Below are positions 47,986 to 57,750 of a DNA stretch of 64,000 nt, piece by piece. Position numbers and translations under genes: made by a program. Position 1 is the stretch's first letter, and every line of letters starts with the position of its first letter. A model generated the notes under the pieces. That model had not been told where the DNA came from. It ran no database searches and was given only the letters and a program-made list of their open reading frames with translations. Source of the stretch: Alteromonas abrolhosensis (GTDB lineage: Bacteria; Pseudomonadota; Gammaproteobacteria; Enterobacterales; Alteromonadaceae); NCBI RefSeq assembly GCF_001953635.1, contig NZ_MEJH01000002.1, positions 62,001 to 126,000 on the forward strand. Direction: 5' to 3'.

Positions 47986-48981
47986 TTACGAAAAGTGTAA
48001 GTACCCTAAAATGATGAGTGCTAACCATAGGGTTTCTGCGAAAATCATAATTATTGGTCGCACACCAACATTGATGAGCTGACCCAAGTTTGATTTCATT
48101 CCAATCGCGGCTATGGAAACGATGAGGAAAAAGCGTGAGATTTGACTCCCCATCTCTACAACGCTTTCAGGTAAAACAAAGAAACTGTTCAGTAGCATCA
48201 TCATCACGAAGCCGACTAAGAAGAGTGGTATCTTAGGACTGTTTGTTTGACGGCTTTTGATACCAGCAGATAAGGTTTTTGCTACTACTAACACCATAAT
48301 CATAACTACTGGAACTAGCATGGCCACCCTAACAAGTTTCGTTAGCGTTGCCATGTCGCCTACTTCCTGAGAAATCGAGTAGCCTGCCCCTACAACTTGC
48401 GCAACATCATGAATAGTGCCACCTAGAAATATGCCAGCTTCACTGTCTGACAGGTTTAGCTGAACAGCGATAATAGGATAAAGTACCATTGCGATTGTAG
48501 ACATAGCGGTAACGCCAATAACGGTAACTAGTGTATCTCGCTCGTGGTGCTGGCCTTTGGGTAGAATGGTAGATATAGCCAATGCAGCGGACGCGCCACA
48601 GATAGCAACTGCGCCTCCTGTTAAGGCCCCTAGTTGCCCTTTTAACCCCAAAATTCTAGCGAGGCCAATACCAAGCAAGATGGTCGATAAAATGGCAATG
48701 CACAATAAGCCCAGCGTATCCCAGCCCAGTGCGGTTAAATCTTCAAGTGCGAGTCTTAAACCAAGGAGTACAACACCTGTACGCAATAAAGTACTGGCAC
48801 AAAAATCAATGCCTTCGGTACTTGGTGAATCAGCTCGATAGAGAAAAGAAACAGCCATTCCTATCAGAAGAGCAAACAGCATGGCAGGGGAACCGTAGTG
48901 CTCGCTGAGAAAAAGAGCCGCCAAGCCGGTAATGACGGAAACGCTTACTCCCGGGAGAATCGCTTGATATCTAATATTCAT
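47986..48981 (-). CDS. YeiH-family putative sulfate exporter
   Basis: A 331-residue inner-membrane protein with about ten hydrophobic segments. It matches the YeiH/YadS-like (UPF0324) family by FCASTLLRTGVVLLGLRLAL and GAVAICGASAALAISTILP, and GTIHDVAQVVGAGYSIS. A role in sulfur compound export has been proposed for the family. A LysR-type regulator usually beside it is not present here. Confidence 0.85.
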   Translation of the reverse strand: MNIRYQAILPGVSVSVITGLAALFLSEHYGSPAMLFALLIGMAVSFLYRADSPSTEGIDFCASTLLRTGVVLLGLRLALEDLTALGWDTLGLLCIAILSTILLGIGLARILGLKGQLGALTGGAVAICGASAALAISTILPKGQHHERDTLVTVIGVTAMSTIAMVLYPIIAVQLNLSDSEAGIFLGGTIHDVAQVVGAGYSISQEVGDMATLTKLVRVAMLVPVVMIMVLVVAKTLSAGIKSRQTNSPKIPLFLVGFVMMMLLNSFFVLPESVVEMGSQISRFFLIVSIAAIGMKSNLGQLINVGVRPIIMIFAETLWLALIILGYLHFS

Positions 48982-49092
48982 ACTTTTGTTTATTAATTAT
49001 AGTTATTGTTTAAAAGGCCTATCACTACAAAAGCTTGATTTTCGTTGGCCTTTAGAAAACGATTCCCTACTCTCGCCAGAGTTTAACGCAAC

Positions 49093-50085
49093 TTATAGTT
49101 CTTCATGCTGATGTTCGTGAGAGTGAGCGTGTAAATGATCATTATCGTCACGACATGGCTCACCCGGCAACTCGAACTCTATGGTTGTGTGAGCAAGCCC
49201 AAATGGCGCTAACCTTTCGTGCACTTCTTCTTTAAGCAGTCGTAACTTGTCATTGTCTATCGCACAGTTTATTACCACATGTGCAGTAAGCACATGCTGC
49301 TCACCGTCTAGCGACCAAAAATGTACGTGATGTATTTCTTCGACGTGCTCCATATTTAATAGCGTACTGCTAATAGCATTCCTTGTTGCCAAATCAGGTA
49401 CACCCTGTAGAAACAACGACATGGTCTGCACTACATATCGAACAACATTCACCAAAATGAAAAGCGTAAAACCAATAGATAAGATAGGGTCGAGTATGGG
49501 CCAATCGACAAAGTGGAGAACGATGGCTACTACCAGTACCGCAACCCACCCCATGGTATCTTCTATTAAATGCCAGTTAAGCACTTTTTCATTCATCGAA
49601 TGACCGCCGTGGAGCTTATACGCAGCAAAGCCATTCACGAAAATACCGAGAATCGCCAATCCAATCATACCCTCTGTAACGGGCATTTCTGGGTTAGATA
49701 GACGGGGAATGGCCTCAGACAATACCCAAATTGAGCCAATGACCAATATAACGCCATTGATCATGGCGCCCATCAGGCTTAACCGTTTGAAGCCATAAGT
49801 ATACTTTTCGGTTGAAGCTTTGTTTCCTAACTTACTTAAATACCACGCAAGGCCTATAGAGAGAGAGTCTCCTAAATCGTGAACCGCGTCCGCCATAATG
49901 GCGACACTGTTTGTAAGCCAACCACCGATAAATTCAATGATGGTGAAAATAAAGTTCAGCCAGAACGCCCATCCTATCCGTGTGGAGTCTGTACCTAGTG
50001 CCTCAGTATGTGCGCCGTGGTGGTGACCGTGATGATGACCTTTGTGCTGATTGGAAACGCTTGTGTTGTGATTATGGTGATGCAT
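49093..50085 (-). CDS. CDF-family cation exporter (ZitB/CzcD type), zinc likely
   Basis: A 330-residue cation diffusion facilitator with six membrane helices. The metal site residues are visible as MADAVHDLGDS in helix 2 and HLIEDTMGW in helix 5 (HxxxD, typical of zinc). Both ends are very His-rich: N-terminal HHHNHN and HHHGHHHGAH, C-terminal DHLHAHSHEHQH. It would move Zn2+ or Cd2+ out against protons. It lies next to the glucan region but divergent from it. Confidence 0.92.
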   Translation of the reverse strand: MHHHNHNTSVSNQHKGHHHGHHHGAHTEALGTDSTRIGWAFWLNFIFTIIEFIGGWLTNSVAIMADAVHDLGDSLSIGLAWYLSKLGNKASTEKYTYGFKRLSLMGAMINGVILVIGSIWVLSEAIPRLSNPEMPVTEGMIGLAILGIFVNGFAAYKLHGGHSMNEKVLNWHLIEDTMGWVAVLVVAIVLHFVDWPILDPILSIGFTLFILVNVVRYVVQTMSLFLQGVPDLATRNAISSTLLNMEHVEEIHHVHFWSLDGEQHVLTAHVVINCAIDNDKLRLLKEEVHERLAPFGLAHTTIEFELPGEPCRDDNDHLHAHSHEHQHEEL

Positions 50086-50291
50086 GATGACAACTCACAT
50101 AAGAAGATATGCTGAGCTTAACGTGATGTGTTGATAGGTGCGAATAAAATATCGAGCACAGGTTGTTAACATGTTCTCAAGATAATTTGTAAATAGTGGG
50201 TGAAGCAATCGTCTCTCTTTTTTTAACCTTCCCCCAAAACAACCATAAGATATTAATTACAAAAGAAATAAATTTAAAATGGAGGAAATGT

Positions 50292-50363
50292 ATGAAAAAC
50301 CCAAATGTTAATTTTTTGAGAACAGTATTGATCTTTACGTGTCAGTCGCTTAATGTAATGTAA
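50292..50363 (+). CDS. Candidate 23-residue leader peptide
   Basis: A tiny open frame, 23 codons, begins MKNPNVNFLRTV after a strong GGAGG ribosome binding site 7 bases upstream. Its TAA stop lies within the first LacI-type operator. It resembles a leader peptide, or it may be chance. No homology is claimed. Confidence 0.25.
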   Translation: MKNPNVNFLRTVLIFTCQSLNVM

Positions 50364-50412
50364 GCGCTTTCAAACAGCCATTTTTATTTGACCTAAATTG
50401 TAAGCGCTTACA
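50359..50412. promoter_or_regulatory. Two LacI-family operators before the GH16 gene
   Basis: TGTAAGCGCTTTCA (50359-50372) and the perfect palindrome TGTAAGCGCTTACA (50399-50412), 40 bases apart centre to centre. They have the central GCGC pattern of LacI-family sites, and the same pair recurs at 63781-63826 upstream of the MFS and GH1 genes. Confidence 0.8.
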
Positions 50413-50479
50413 AAAAGCTTTTTACGTGGCATTTGCCACTACATAAAAACCCAATTTCTTTAGATCAGGGCTGAAAACA

Positions 50480-53161
50480 ATGACGAAAAAAGCATCTCAA
50501 CTTTCGCGGATAGCTGCCGCGATCTCAGTCGCAACCCTATTTGGCTGTGGAGGCGGGGCAACCACATCTACAGACATCGACGTTGTTGATCCAGCTACAC
50601 CCGTTTCTGACTGGGAACTGGTATGGAGCGACGAATTCGATGGGAACAGTATTGACGATGACAACTGGACGCACGAAGTTAACTGTGACGGTGGCGGCAA
50701 TAACGAAGCACAGTGTTATACCGACAGTGAAGATAACTCATTCGTTTCTGACGGTAGCTTAAAAATTGTTGCACTACCCGCGGAAGAGGGAGCGCAAAAG
50801 CCGTACACATCAGCCCGTCTCAATACCCGCTACAAAGCAGATTTTAAATACGGCCGTATTGAAATGCGTGCCAAGTTACCTTCAGGCCAAGGCAGTTGGC
50901 CAGCGTTTTGGATGATGCCTACTGACGAAGTATATGGCGGCTGGCCTCGTTCTGGCGAAATCGACATTATGGAAGCCGTTAATCTTAAGGCATCAGATGC
51001 CGACGGCAACCCTGAAAGCCATATCTACGGCACACTTCATTACGGTCAAGAATGGCCAAACAACGATAGTTCAGGTAAGGCTTATTCACTACCTAATGGT
51101 GCAAATCCGGCAGACGATTTCCACACTTACGCAGTTGAATGGCAAGAAGGCGAAATTCGCTGGTACATGGATGATTACCTCTATGCGACACAGCGTCGTT
51201 CACAAGTTCGCTATAACGCAAACGGCGATGCAACCGGGCTATCACACCGTGGTTGGTATGCAGAATACTACGAACAAGGCACGGGCGAATTAACCACGCA
51301 TTGGGATAATGCGCCTTTTGACCAAGAGTTTTATCTTATTCTTAACTTTGCTGTAGGTGGCGACTGGCCAGCTAATGTAAACGAAACAGGTATTGACGCT
51401 GATGCATTTGCAGAAGGTCAGACTTACGAGATTGATTATGTTCGTGTCTACGAATGTGCTTCAAACCCTGACACAGGTAAAGGCTGCGAAACTGTTCGTC
51501 CAGGTTACAACTCGCTAGATGATGCGTTAGTGGAAGGTGCAGCACCTATTCCAGCTCCACCGTCTACTGGTGTTGCACAAAACCTTACCATTTTTGACGG
51601 AACGCCTAATCCAAACTGGCCAGCGTGGGATTGCTGCGGAGGTTCAACGCCAGCGCTTGTAGAAGATGCTGAGCAAGGTCAAGTTTACGAATTTGCTATA
51701 AATGAAGCACCAACCGTAATGGGCTTTATTAGTCGAGCTCAATTTATCACAGACCCAGAAGGCGAAGCTGCACCGTTTGATGCTTCTCCTATGGAAGAAA
51801 CGGGCAGTGTTAAGTTCGATTTGAAAGTAACCTCACTACCTGCGAATGCAACTACCAATTGGTTGTTCAAAATTGAAAGCTCTGAAGGATCGACTGCCGC
51901 TGAACTTCCATTAATGGATGGCTACGTTGGGCCAGCTGATACCGCAGGAGCCACTCCTGAACAAGGTGTATGGGAGTCTTATGAATTTCCGCTTAGCACG
52001 CTTGCAGCAGCAGGTTTAGACACAAGCGCTATTGATGTCATCATGGTTTTCCCTGCGTGGGATACCGGTAATGGTGCGGTTTATCGCATGGCTAATGTTG
52101 AAATTTCTCAGGAAGGCGGCGTTACCTATCCAGAACTAGTCATCTTCGAAGAAGGACAAAACCCTAACTGGCCAATGTGGGACTGCTGTGGTGGCTCTAC
52201 CCCTACTGAAGAAATGGACGACGAAGAGCATGGTCTAACTGCTGAATTCCGCATTGGAGCGGATCCAACGGTAATGGGCTTTATAACACGTCCGGAATCT
52301 GGCGGCGGTGACACACCATTTGATGCTACTGCACTTACCGATGGCGGCCTGTTGCAATTTGATATGCGCGTAGTAAGTGCGCCTAATAACGCCGATGCGT
52401 CTTGGTTATTCAAAATCGAATCTAATGGTGCCGCTACCGCTGTTGAACTGCCACTTTCTGAAAGTGTTGAAGGTCAAGCGCCTGTAGAAGGCGAATGGCA
52501 AACTTACACATTCCCTATTTCTGACCTCCAAGCACGCGGCTTAGACGTGAGTGCCATTGACGTAATCATGGTATTCCCAGCCTGGGGCACAGGTGAAGGT
52601 GCGGTTTATCGTTTAGACAATGTGAAGTTCTACCACCCTGATAGCGGCGCTGAAGCACCTGCAGGCGGCATTACGCTTTTTGCAGACACAGCAGCGGACC
52701 AATGGCGTATTTGGGATTGCTGTGGCGGTTCAACACCAACAGAAGAAGTGGATGATACTGAGCATGGTACGGTTGCCGAGTTCCGCATTGGCGCGACACC
52801 AACTGTTATGGGGATTATCGCTGACGACGGTCACTCATATGATGCATCTGCTCTGCTAACCAATGGTGCAGTGCGCTTTGAGATGAAAGTAAGCTCAATG
52901 CCAAATGATTCGACAGCACCTTGGCTATTCAAAATAGAGTCAATAGGCGCATCAACCGCTGTTGAGTTACCTATTTCGGCAAGTCTAGAAGGGGCCGATC
53001 CCGTTCAAGGCGAATGGCAAACCTACACTTTTCCATTACAAACACTATTTGATGCTGGCTTAGATATCAGCGCCATTAACGTCATCATGATGTTCCCTGC
53101 ATGGGGTCAAGGTGAAGGCGCGGTGTATCGCATAGATAATGTAGAAATAGCTGCACAGTAA
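50480..53161 (+). CDS. GH16 lipoprotein beta-glucanase with three repeat modules
   Basis: A secreted endo-acting beta-1,3-glucanase, laminarinase type, of 893 residues. A lipobox FGC (Cys 23) points to outer-membrane anchoring. The GH16 domain (about 44-325) has the catalytic motif EIDIMEAV (E160 nucleophile, D162, E165 acid/base). Three modules follow, at about 369-545, 551-724 and 731-893. Each opens with a WDCCGGSTP segment and ends in a VIMVFPAW and VYR-N motif, a galactose-binding-like jelly roll. Such modules probably bind glucan. It is followed in the same direction by a TonB receptor. Confidence 0.9.
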   Translation: MTKKASQLSRIAAAISVATLFGCGGGATTSTDIDVVDPATPVSDWELVWSDEFDGNSIDDDNWTHEVNCDGGGNNEAQCYTDSEDNSFVSDGSLKIVALPAEEGAQKPYTSARLNTRYKADFKYGRIEMRAKLPSGQGSWPAFWMMPTDEVYGGWPRSGEIDIMEAVNLKASDADGNPESHIYGTLHYGQEWPNNDSSGKAYSLPNGANPADDFHTYAVEWQEGEIRWYMDDYLYATQRRSQVRYNANGDATGLSHRGWYAEYYEQGTGELTTHWDNAPFDQEFYLILNFAVGGDWPANVNETGIDADAFAEGQTYEIDYVRVYECASNPDTGKGCETVRPGYNSLDDALVEGAAPIPAPPSTGVAQNLTIFDGTPNPNWPAWDCCGGSTPALVEDAEQGQVYEFAINEAPTVMGFISRAQFITDPEGEAAPFDASPMEETGSVKFDLKVTSLPANATTNWLFKIESSEGSTAAELPLMDGYVGPADTAGATPEQGVWESYEFPLSTLAAAGLDTSAIDVIMVFPAWDTGNGAVYRMANVEISQEGGVTYPELVIFEEGQNPNWPMWDCCGGSTPTEEMDDEEHGLTAEFRIGADPTVMGFITRPESGGGDTPFDATALTDGGLLQFDMRVVSAPNNADASWLFKIESNGAATAVELPLSESVEGQAPVEGEWQTYTFPISDLQARGLDVSAIDVIMVFPAWGTGEGAVYRLDNVKFYHPDSGAEAPAGGITLFADTAADQWRIWDCCGGSTPTEEVDDTEHGTVAEFRIGATPTVMGIIADDGHSYDASALLTNGAVRFEMKVSSMPNDSTAPWLFKIESIGASTAVELPISASLEGADPVQGEWQTYTFPLQTLFDAGLDISAINVIMMFPAWGQGEGAVYRIDNVEIAAQ

Positions 53162-53170
53162 CAAAGCAAA

Positions 53171-53195
53171 TGCCGCTTTATCTTTTAAAGCGGCA
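53171..53195 (+). promoter_or_regulatory. Hairpin between GH16 and TonB receptor genes
   Basis: TGCCGCTTTA, TCTTT, TAAAGCGGCA: a 10-bp perfect stem with no T-run after it. It may stabilise or process the mRNA between the two genes, so that GH16 and receptor differ in expression level. Confidence 0.5.
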
Positions 53196-53227
53196 GTTAC
53201 CAATTGATAAGAATTAGTAGGGCAATT

Positions 53228-56173
53228 ATGAAAAACACACCATTTAAAAAGACCCAGCTTGCCACATCAATGGCTTTGTTGATGGGCTCTACCCTAGCTT
53301 TTCCCTCTTACGCGCAAGAATCAGAAGCCGTTACTCCGGCAGAAGATGAAGTTGAAGTTATTCAAGTAAGCGGTATTCGCGGCAGTATGATCCGCTCCAT
53401 GGACTTGAAACGCAGTTCCAATGGCGTTGTAGATGCCATTTCTGCCGAGGAGTTAGGTAAATTTCCAGACACTAACTTGGCGGAAGCACTTCAGCGTATT
53501 ACCGGTGTAACTATCAGCCGAAATAACGGTGAAGGTAGTCAGATTACGGTGCGTGGTTTTGGACCAGAATTTAACTTGGTTACACTAAACGGACGTCAAA
53601 TGCCGGGCACCGGATTCACTCGCTCATTCGACCTAGCGAATTTGTCTTCTGAAGGTGTAAGTACGCTTGAACTACAAAAAACTGCACGCGCAGAAAACCC
53701 TAGTGGTGGTCTAGGCGCGACAGTAAATATTATTACTATGAAGCCTCTGTCTCAGCCGGGACAAAATGCCACAATCTCGGTGAAAGGCATTCATGACACC
53801 TCTGTTGAGGAAGGCGATGACCTCACGCCTGAAATTGCAGGTGTATATAGCAATACTTTTGCGGATGAAATGTTCGGTTTCGGTGTTTCGTTCTCGCACC
53901 AAGAGCGTGATTTCCAACAGCAGTCTGCAAATATCCAAGGGTGGCAGCTTCAAGAAAATGCAGCTCTGCCTGATCTTGACCCTGCGAATGTGGTAGACAA
54001 CCGCACGAACATTACCGACGTAGCTTTCTTCCCGAAAGATATGAACTACGGCATCAATGATGTTCAGCGTGAGCGCCAGAACGGACAAGTCACACTGCAA
54101 TTCCGCCCGGTTGATGCTTTTACAGCGACAGTAGACTATACCGCTTCGCGCGCCACAACTGGCACAAATTCCGTGGGTTGGGGAATATGGAACAACTTCG
54201 GCGCTAACATTAATGCGTATGAATTAGATGAGAATGGTACGGCGGTATACGCTGACATTAGCGGTGATGATGGTTCATTTACTGCTAGTAGAAATACCAC
54301 TCGTGTTGATGCCCGCTCGCTAGGTGTTAACTTTGACTGGATGATTAACGACGACTGGCACGTCAGCCTTGATTACCACGACTCGTACAACGAAATAGAC
54401 AACGGCTACGACAAAGGCTTAGGTAGCTCTGGCCAAATCATCTTAGGCTCAAACCAACTTGATTCAAAGGTTTATGATTTCCGCGAAGGTGAGATTCCGC
54501 AGGTTTATGTGAACTGGAATAATGGCACCAATGAAATTCTGCCTAGTGAAATTGACTCAAACTTCAGTCAGTTCATTTACTCGCCTGGTCGTTCTGATAT
54601 CGAGCAGCTTCAACTAGACGGCACTTGGTACAACTCAGCGTTCGAGATTCCACTTGTAAAAATCGATTTTGGTTACGCTCGCACAGAGCAAGCGCTATCC
54701 GGCTTTAGTGCGTGGAGTGGACTACGCGGTGGCCCAGGGTTTAGCCCATCGTTTACCGAAATTTTCCCTGACAGTATGTTTGTTCGCCATGATACCTCTG
54801 GCTTCTTAGACGCTTTTGATGGCGGTGGCGCAAGCATGAATCCAGGCTATTACTACACCTATGATTTTGATGAAGCGATTGCCCGACAGCTTGCCTTTAT
54901 CACAGGCGATGTGGTCGGCGAAAGTAACGCCTACTCTATCGACCCTTATTTTAGTGGCGCACCTTCTGTAAGTAACGTAGAAGAGATTACCGACTCGATT
55001 TATGTTCAATCAGAGTGGGACTTCGAAGTAGGTGATTACTTCGTTCAAATTAACGCAGGTGTGCGCTATGAAGAAACAGAAGTACCAAGCTCTGCGGAAG
55101 TGCGCGTTCCGGTGCAGGTAAATTGGGTAGCCGCTTCTGAGTGGATCACACAATTTGAAGATGAGCTACAAGTACAAGATTTTACCGGCGAATATGATGT
55201 TCTTCTGCCTATGTTCGATGTGAAAGTGGATCTCACGGACGACATTGTTGCGCGTTTCTCATGGGGTAAGTCAATTACCCGAGCTCCTATTGGCTTGCTA
55301 CAAGGTGGCCTAGCATTTAGTGGCAGCCCTAAAATTGGTGCAAGAACCGCATCGGCGGGTAACACAAGCTTGTTACCGTTCGAGTCAACTAACTTAGACC
55401 TTTCATTTGAGTGGTACTACGACGAGTCGAGCATGCTTGCCGTTGGCTTATTCAGAAAGTCGGTAGAAAACTATATTACGACCACAGGTCAAGACCAGCA
55501 GTTTGAAGGTTTACGCGACATCTACCAAGGACCACGCTGGAACGAAGCAGTGACTGCATTAACGGCAGCCGGTGAGCAGGCAACCGATAGTGCTATTTAT
55601 AACTACTTCATTGATAACGGTTATGCTGACGAAAACGGTGTGGTAACCCCTAATGCGGACGACCCGTTAATCACGTGGCGCACCACACAGCCTGGTAACT
55701 CTAGCGATTCAAAAACCGTTGAAGGTATTGAGTTAGCTATTCAGCATACGTTTGGCGACACTGGCTTTGGCTTCGGCGCGAACGCGACGTTGGTTGACGG
55801 CGACGTTGAATACGACCCTTACAACCTGAACGAGCAAGACCCGCTTGTAGGCATCAGCGACTCTGCTAACTTCCAGGTGTTTTATGAGAAAGAAGGCCTA
55901 TCTGTAAAAGTCACCTATGCATGGCGCTCAGACTACGTTGTTGGAATTGGTCAAGCACAAGGGTCATCAGATAACCCAGCTACTCAGTTCGACACTTTCG
56001 GTCAAATTGATGCCAGCATCAACTACGACGTTAACGAACACCTAACCGTGTTCTTAGAAGGCGTGAACATCAACGATGAAACAGAACGTGGCTATGGTCG
56101 CTTCGAAGAGCAATTCTTATTTGCTCGTCAATACGGACCACGCTATACGCTGGGCGCTAGATATACTTTCTAA
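53228..56173 (+). CDS. TonB-dependent receptor, probable oligoglucan transporter
   Basis: A 981-residue outer-membrane receptor starting at 53228, with AGGG 7 bases before. There is a signal peptide ending SYAQES and a TonB-box region. The plug has IQVSGIRGSMIRSMDLKR and GKFPDTNLAEALQRITGVT, which is the Caulobacter/Alteromonas-type carbohydrate TonB receptor motif. The barrel ends YTLGARYTF. No SusD gene follows, as is normal in Gammaproteobacteria. Its position after GH16 suggests import of laminarin oligomers. Confidence 0.88.
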   Translation: MKNTPFKKTQLATSMALLMGSTLAFPSYAQESEAVTPAEDEVEVIQVSGIRGSMIRSMDLKRSSNGVVDAISAEELGKFPDTNLAEALQRITGVTISRNNGEGSQITVRGFGPEFNLVTLNGRQMPGTGFTRSFDLANLSSEGVSTLELQKTARAENPSGGLGATVNIITMKPLSQPGQNATISVKGIHDTSVEEGDDLTPEIAGVYSNTFADEMFGFGVSFSHQERDFQQQSANIQGWQLQENAALPDLDPANVVDNRTNITDVAFFPKDMNYGINDVQRERQNGQVTLQFRPVDAFTATVDYTASRATTGTNSVGWGIWNNFGANINAYELDENGTAVYADISGDDGSFTASRNTTRVDARSLGVNFDWMINDDWHVSLDYHDSYNEIDNGYDKGLGSSGQIILGSNQLDSKVYDFREGEIPQVYVNWNNGTNEILPSEIDSNFSQFIYSPGRSDIEQLQLDGTWYNSAFEIPLVKIDFGYARTEQALSGFSAWSGLRGGPGFSPSFTEIFPDSMFVRHDTSGFLDAFDGGGASMNPGYYYTYDFDEAIARQLAFITGDVVGESNAYSIDPYFSGAPSVSNVEEITDSIYVQSEWDFEVGDYFVQINAGVRYEETEVPSSAEVRVPVQVNWVAASEWITQFEDELQVQDFTGEYDVLLPMFDVKVDLTDDIVARFSWGKSITRAPIGLLQGGLAFSGSPKIGARTASAGNTSLLPFESTNLDLSFEWYYDESSMLAVGLFRKSVENYITTTGQDQQFEGLRDIYQGPRWNEAVTALTAAGEQATDSAIYNYFIDNGYADENGVVTPNADDPLITWRTTQPGNSSDSKTVEGIELAIQHTFGDTGFGFGANATLVDGDVEYDPYNLNEQDPLVGISDSANFQVFYEKEGLSVKVTYAWRSDYVVGIGQAQGSSDNPATQFDTFGQIDASINYDVNEHLTVFLEGVNINDETERGYGRFEEQFLFARQYGPRYTLGARYTF

Positions 56174-56193
56174 GTTCAGCAAGCAATATTATT

Positions 56194-56219
56194 AAGGGCC
56201 TTTCCAGGCCCTTTTTTTT
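56194..56219. terminator. Terminator after the TonB receptor gene
   Basis: AAGGGCCT, TTCC, AGGCCCTT, then eight T in total on the plus strand. A strong terminator for the GH16-TonB receptor operon; it may also serve the convergent NhaC gene weakly. Confidence 0.88.
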
Positions 56220-56262
56220 ACATATCGCCTAGGCGCCAAGCTACCTAGCAAGTCGATTACCA

Positions 56263-57750
56263 TTAATCAGTAACTGGCGTTCCATCCTTGTTAAATTTCG
56301 CAATATCAGCGCCTGAAGACTTCCATTCTTCCTGCTCCGCTTTGGTAGCTTTTGGCGAGAACCAGCCAAGATAGGCGTACAATATGCCTATCAATGGAGC
56401 AGTCCAACATGCAAATGCAAAGGGGATATACAGTAAGTTTTCCAGGCTTGCGCCCGATATTCCAAGACCAAGTGCAGATATCACAAACGCACCACCAGCA
56501 TTCCAGGGAATAAGTGGTGACATTAAGGTGCCGCCCTCTTCAATTCCACGAGACAGATTAAGTGTGGAATAACCCATACCACGGTAAACGGGTGAATACA
56601 TTCTTCCCGGTAAGGCAACTGATAAATATGGGTCGCCAGCTACTAAGTTAGTGGCAAAGGCCGTTCCTACCGCTGCAACCTGAGTACCAGCGAAGGTTTT
56701 CGCTTTGCTTTTAATAGCGTTAATAATGCTTCTTAGGCAGCCCGTCGTTTCTAGCGCACCGCCAAAACCAAGCGCAATGAGTACCAACGAAATGGTCCAC
56801 ATCATAGACTGAACACCACCACGGTTAAGCAAACTATCTATTTCAACGATATTAGTTTGAATTGAATAGCCGTTATTTGCATAGTCGAAGACGGCTTGTA
56901 GGCTTTGTCCCTGCATAAACATGGCGAACACGCCTCCAACTACAGCCCCAGCGAATAGTGCAGGTAGGGGCGGAATTTTCTTTAACGCCAGCCCCATAAC
57001 AACAAGCGCTGGCAATAATGCCCAGCCGGAAATGGTAAAGTTGTCTTCTAATGCTGCAGTAATACCTGCAATTTTTGCAAACGAAACACTCTGAGCGTCA
57101 ATGACGAAAAAGCCAACGCCAAGATAAATTAAAAATGCGATAACCATGGCTGGAATTGTGGTGGCCATCATATTTTTGATATGTGAAAACACATCCGTGC
57201 CGGTAACAGCTGGGGCAAGGTTAGTGGTATCAGACAGGGGCGACACTTTATCGCCGAAAAATGCGCCGGAAACTACTGCGCCCGCCGTCCAATACATAGG
57301 AATATCAAATCCTTCGCCGATACCCATCAAGGCAAGACCAACGGTACCTACACTTCCCCAACTTGTGCCTAGTGAAACGGATACCACTGCACAGATAACC
57401 ATTCCTGCCGCAAGAAATATCTGAGGAGACAGGGTTTTCAAGCCGTAGTAAATAATAGTCGGGACTGTCCCGCTTGCTATCCATATACCGATAATCATTC
57501 CTACGACAATAAGTACGCTTACCGACGGCAAGGCGACATGGATAACTTTAAAGATTCCAGCCCGCACTTCTTCCCATGTAAGGCCAAGATAGGTACCTAC
57601 AAAGCTTGTCAACGCAATGCCAATGGCTAGAGGTATATGAGGCTCAAACACACCAAAGTAAAATATCTGGGTGCCAAGGATTAAAAGCGTTAATACAACA
57701 GGTGTTAACGCAAGTAAGAGACTTGGTGTAGCACGCTGTTCATCTGTCAT
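56263..57750 (-). CDS. nhaC: NhaC-family Na+/H+ antiporter
   Basis: A 495-residue inner-membrane protein with about twelve segments. It matches NhaC by GTSWGSVGTVGLALMGIGEG, FFGDKVSPLSDTTNLAPA and TGCLRSIINAIKSKAKT. Start at 57750, with AGGG about 7 bases upstream; the track-like extension to 57825 is not supported by any start signal. It stands between the two halves of the glucan region and faces away from the lipoprotein trio. A role in sodium balance, possibly for substrate uptake, is inference. Confidence 0.9.
   Translation of the reverse strand: MTDEQRATPSLLLALTPVVLTLLILGTQIFYFGVFEPHIPLAIGIALTSFVGTYLGLTWEEVRAGIFKVIHVALPSVSVLIVVGMIIGIWIASGTVPTIIYYGLKTLSPQIFLAAGMVICAVVSVSLGTSWGSVGTVGLALMGIGEGFDIPMYWTAGAVVSGAFFGDKVSPLSDTTNLAPAVTGTDVFSHIKNMMATTIPAMVIAFLIYLGVGFFVIDAQSVSFAKIAGITAALEDNFTISGWALLPALVVMGLALKKIPPLPALFAGAVVGGVFAMFMQGQSLQAVFDYANNGYSIQTNIVEIDSLLNRGGVQSMMWTISLVLIALGFGGALETTGCLRSIINAIKSKAKTFAGTQVAAVGTAFATNLVAGDPYLSVALPGRMYSPVYRGMGYSTLNLSRGIEEGGTLMSPLIPWNAGGAFVISALGLGISGASLENLLYIPFAFACWTAPLIGILYAYLGWFSPKATKAEQEEWKSSGADIAKFNKDGTPVTD

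Larger units (their letters stand above)
50086..50479. other. Regulatory region between the CDF gene and the GH16 gene
   Basis: A 394-base region with the two LacI-type operators (50359-50412), a short open frame with a strong ribosome binding site (50292-50363), and the divergent promoter of the CDF gene. No clear -35/-10 pair could be fixed for the GH16 gene. Confidence 0.5.
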
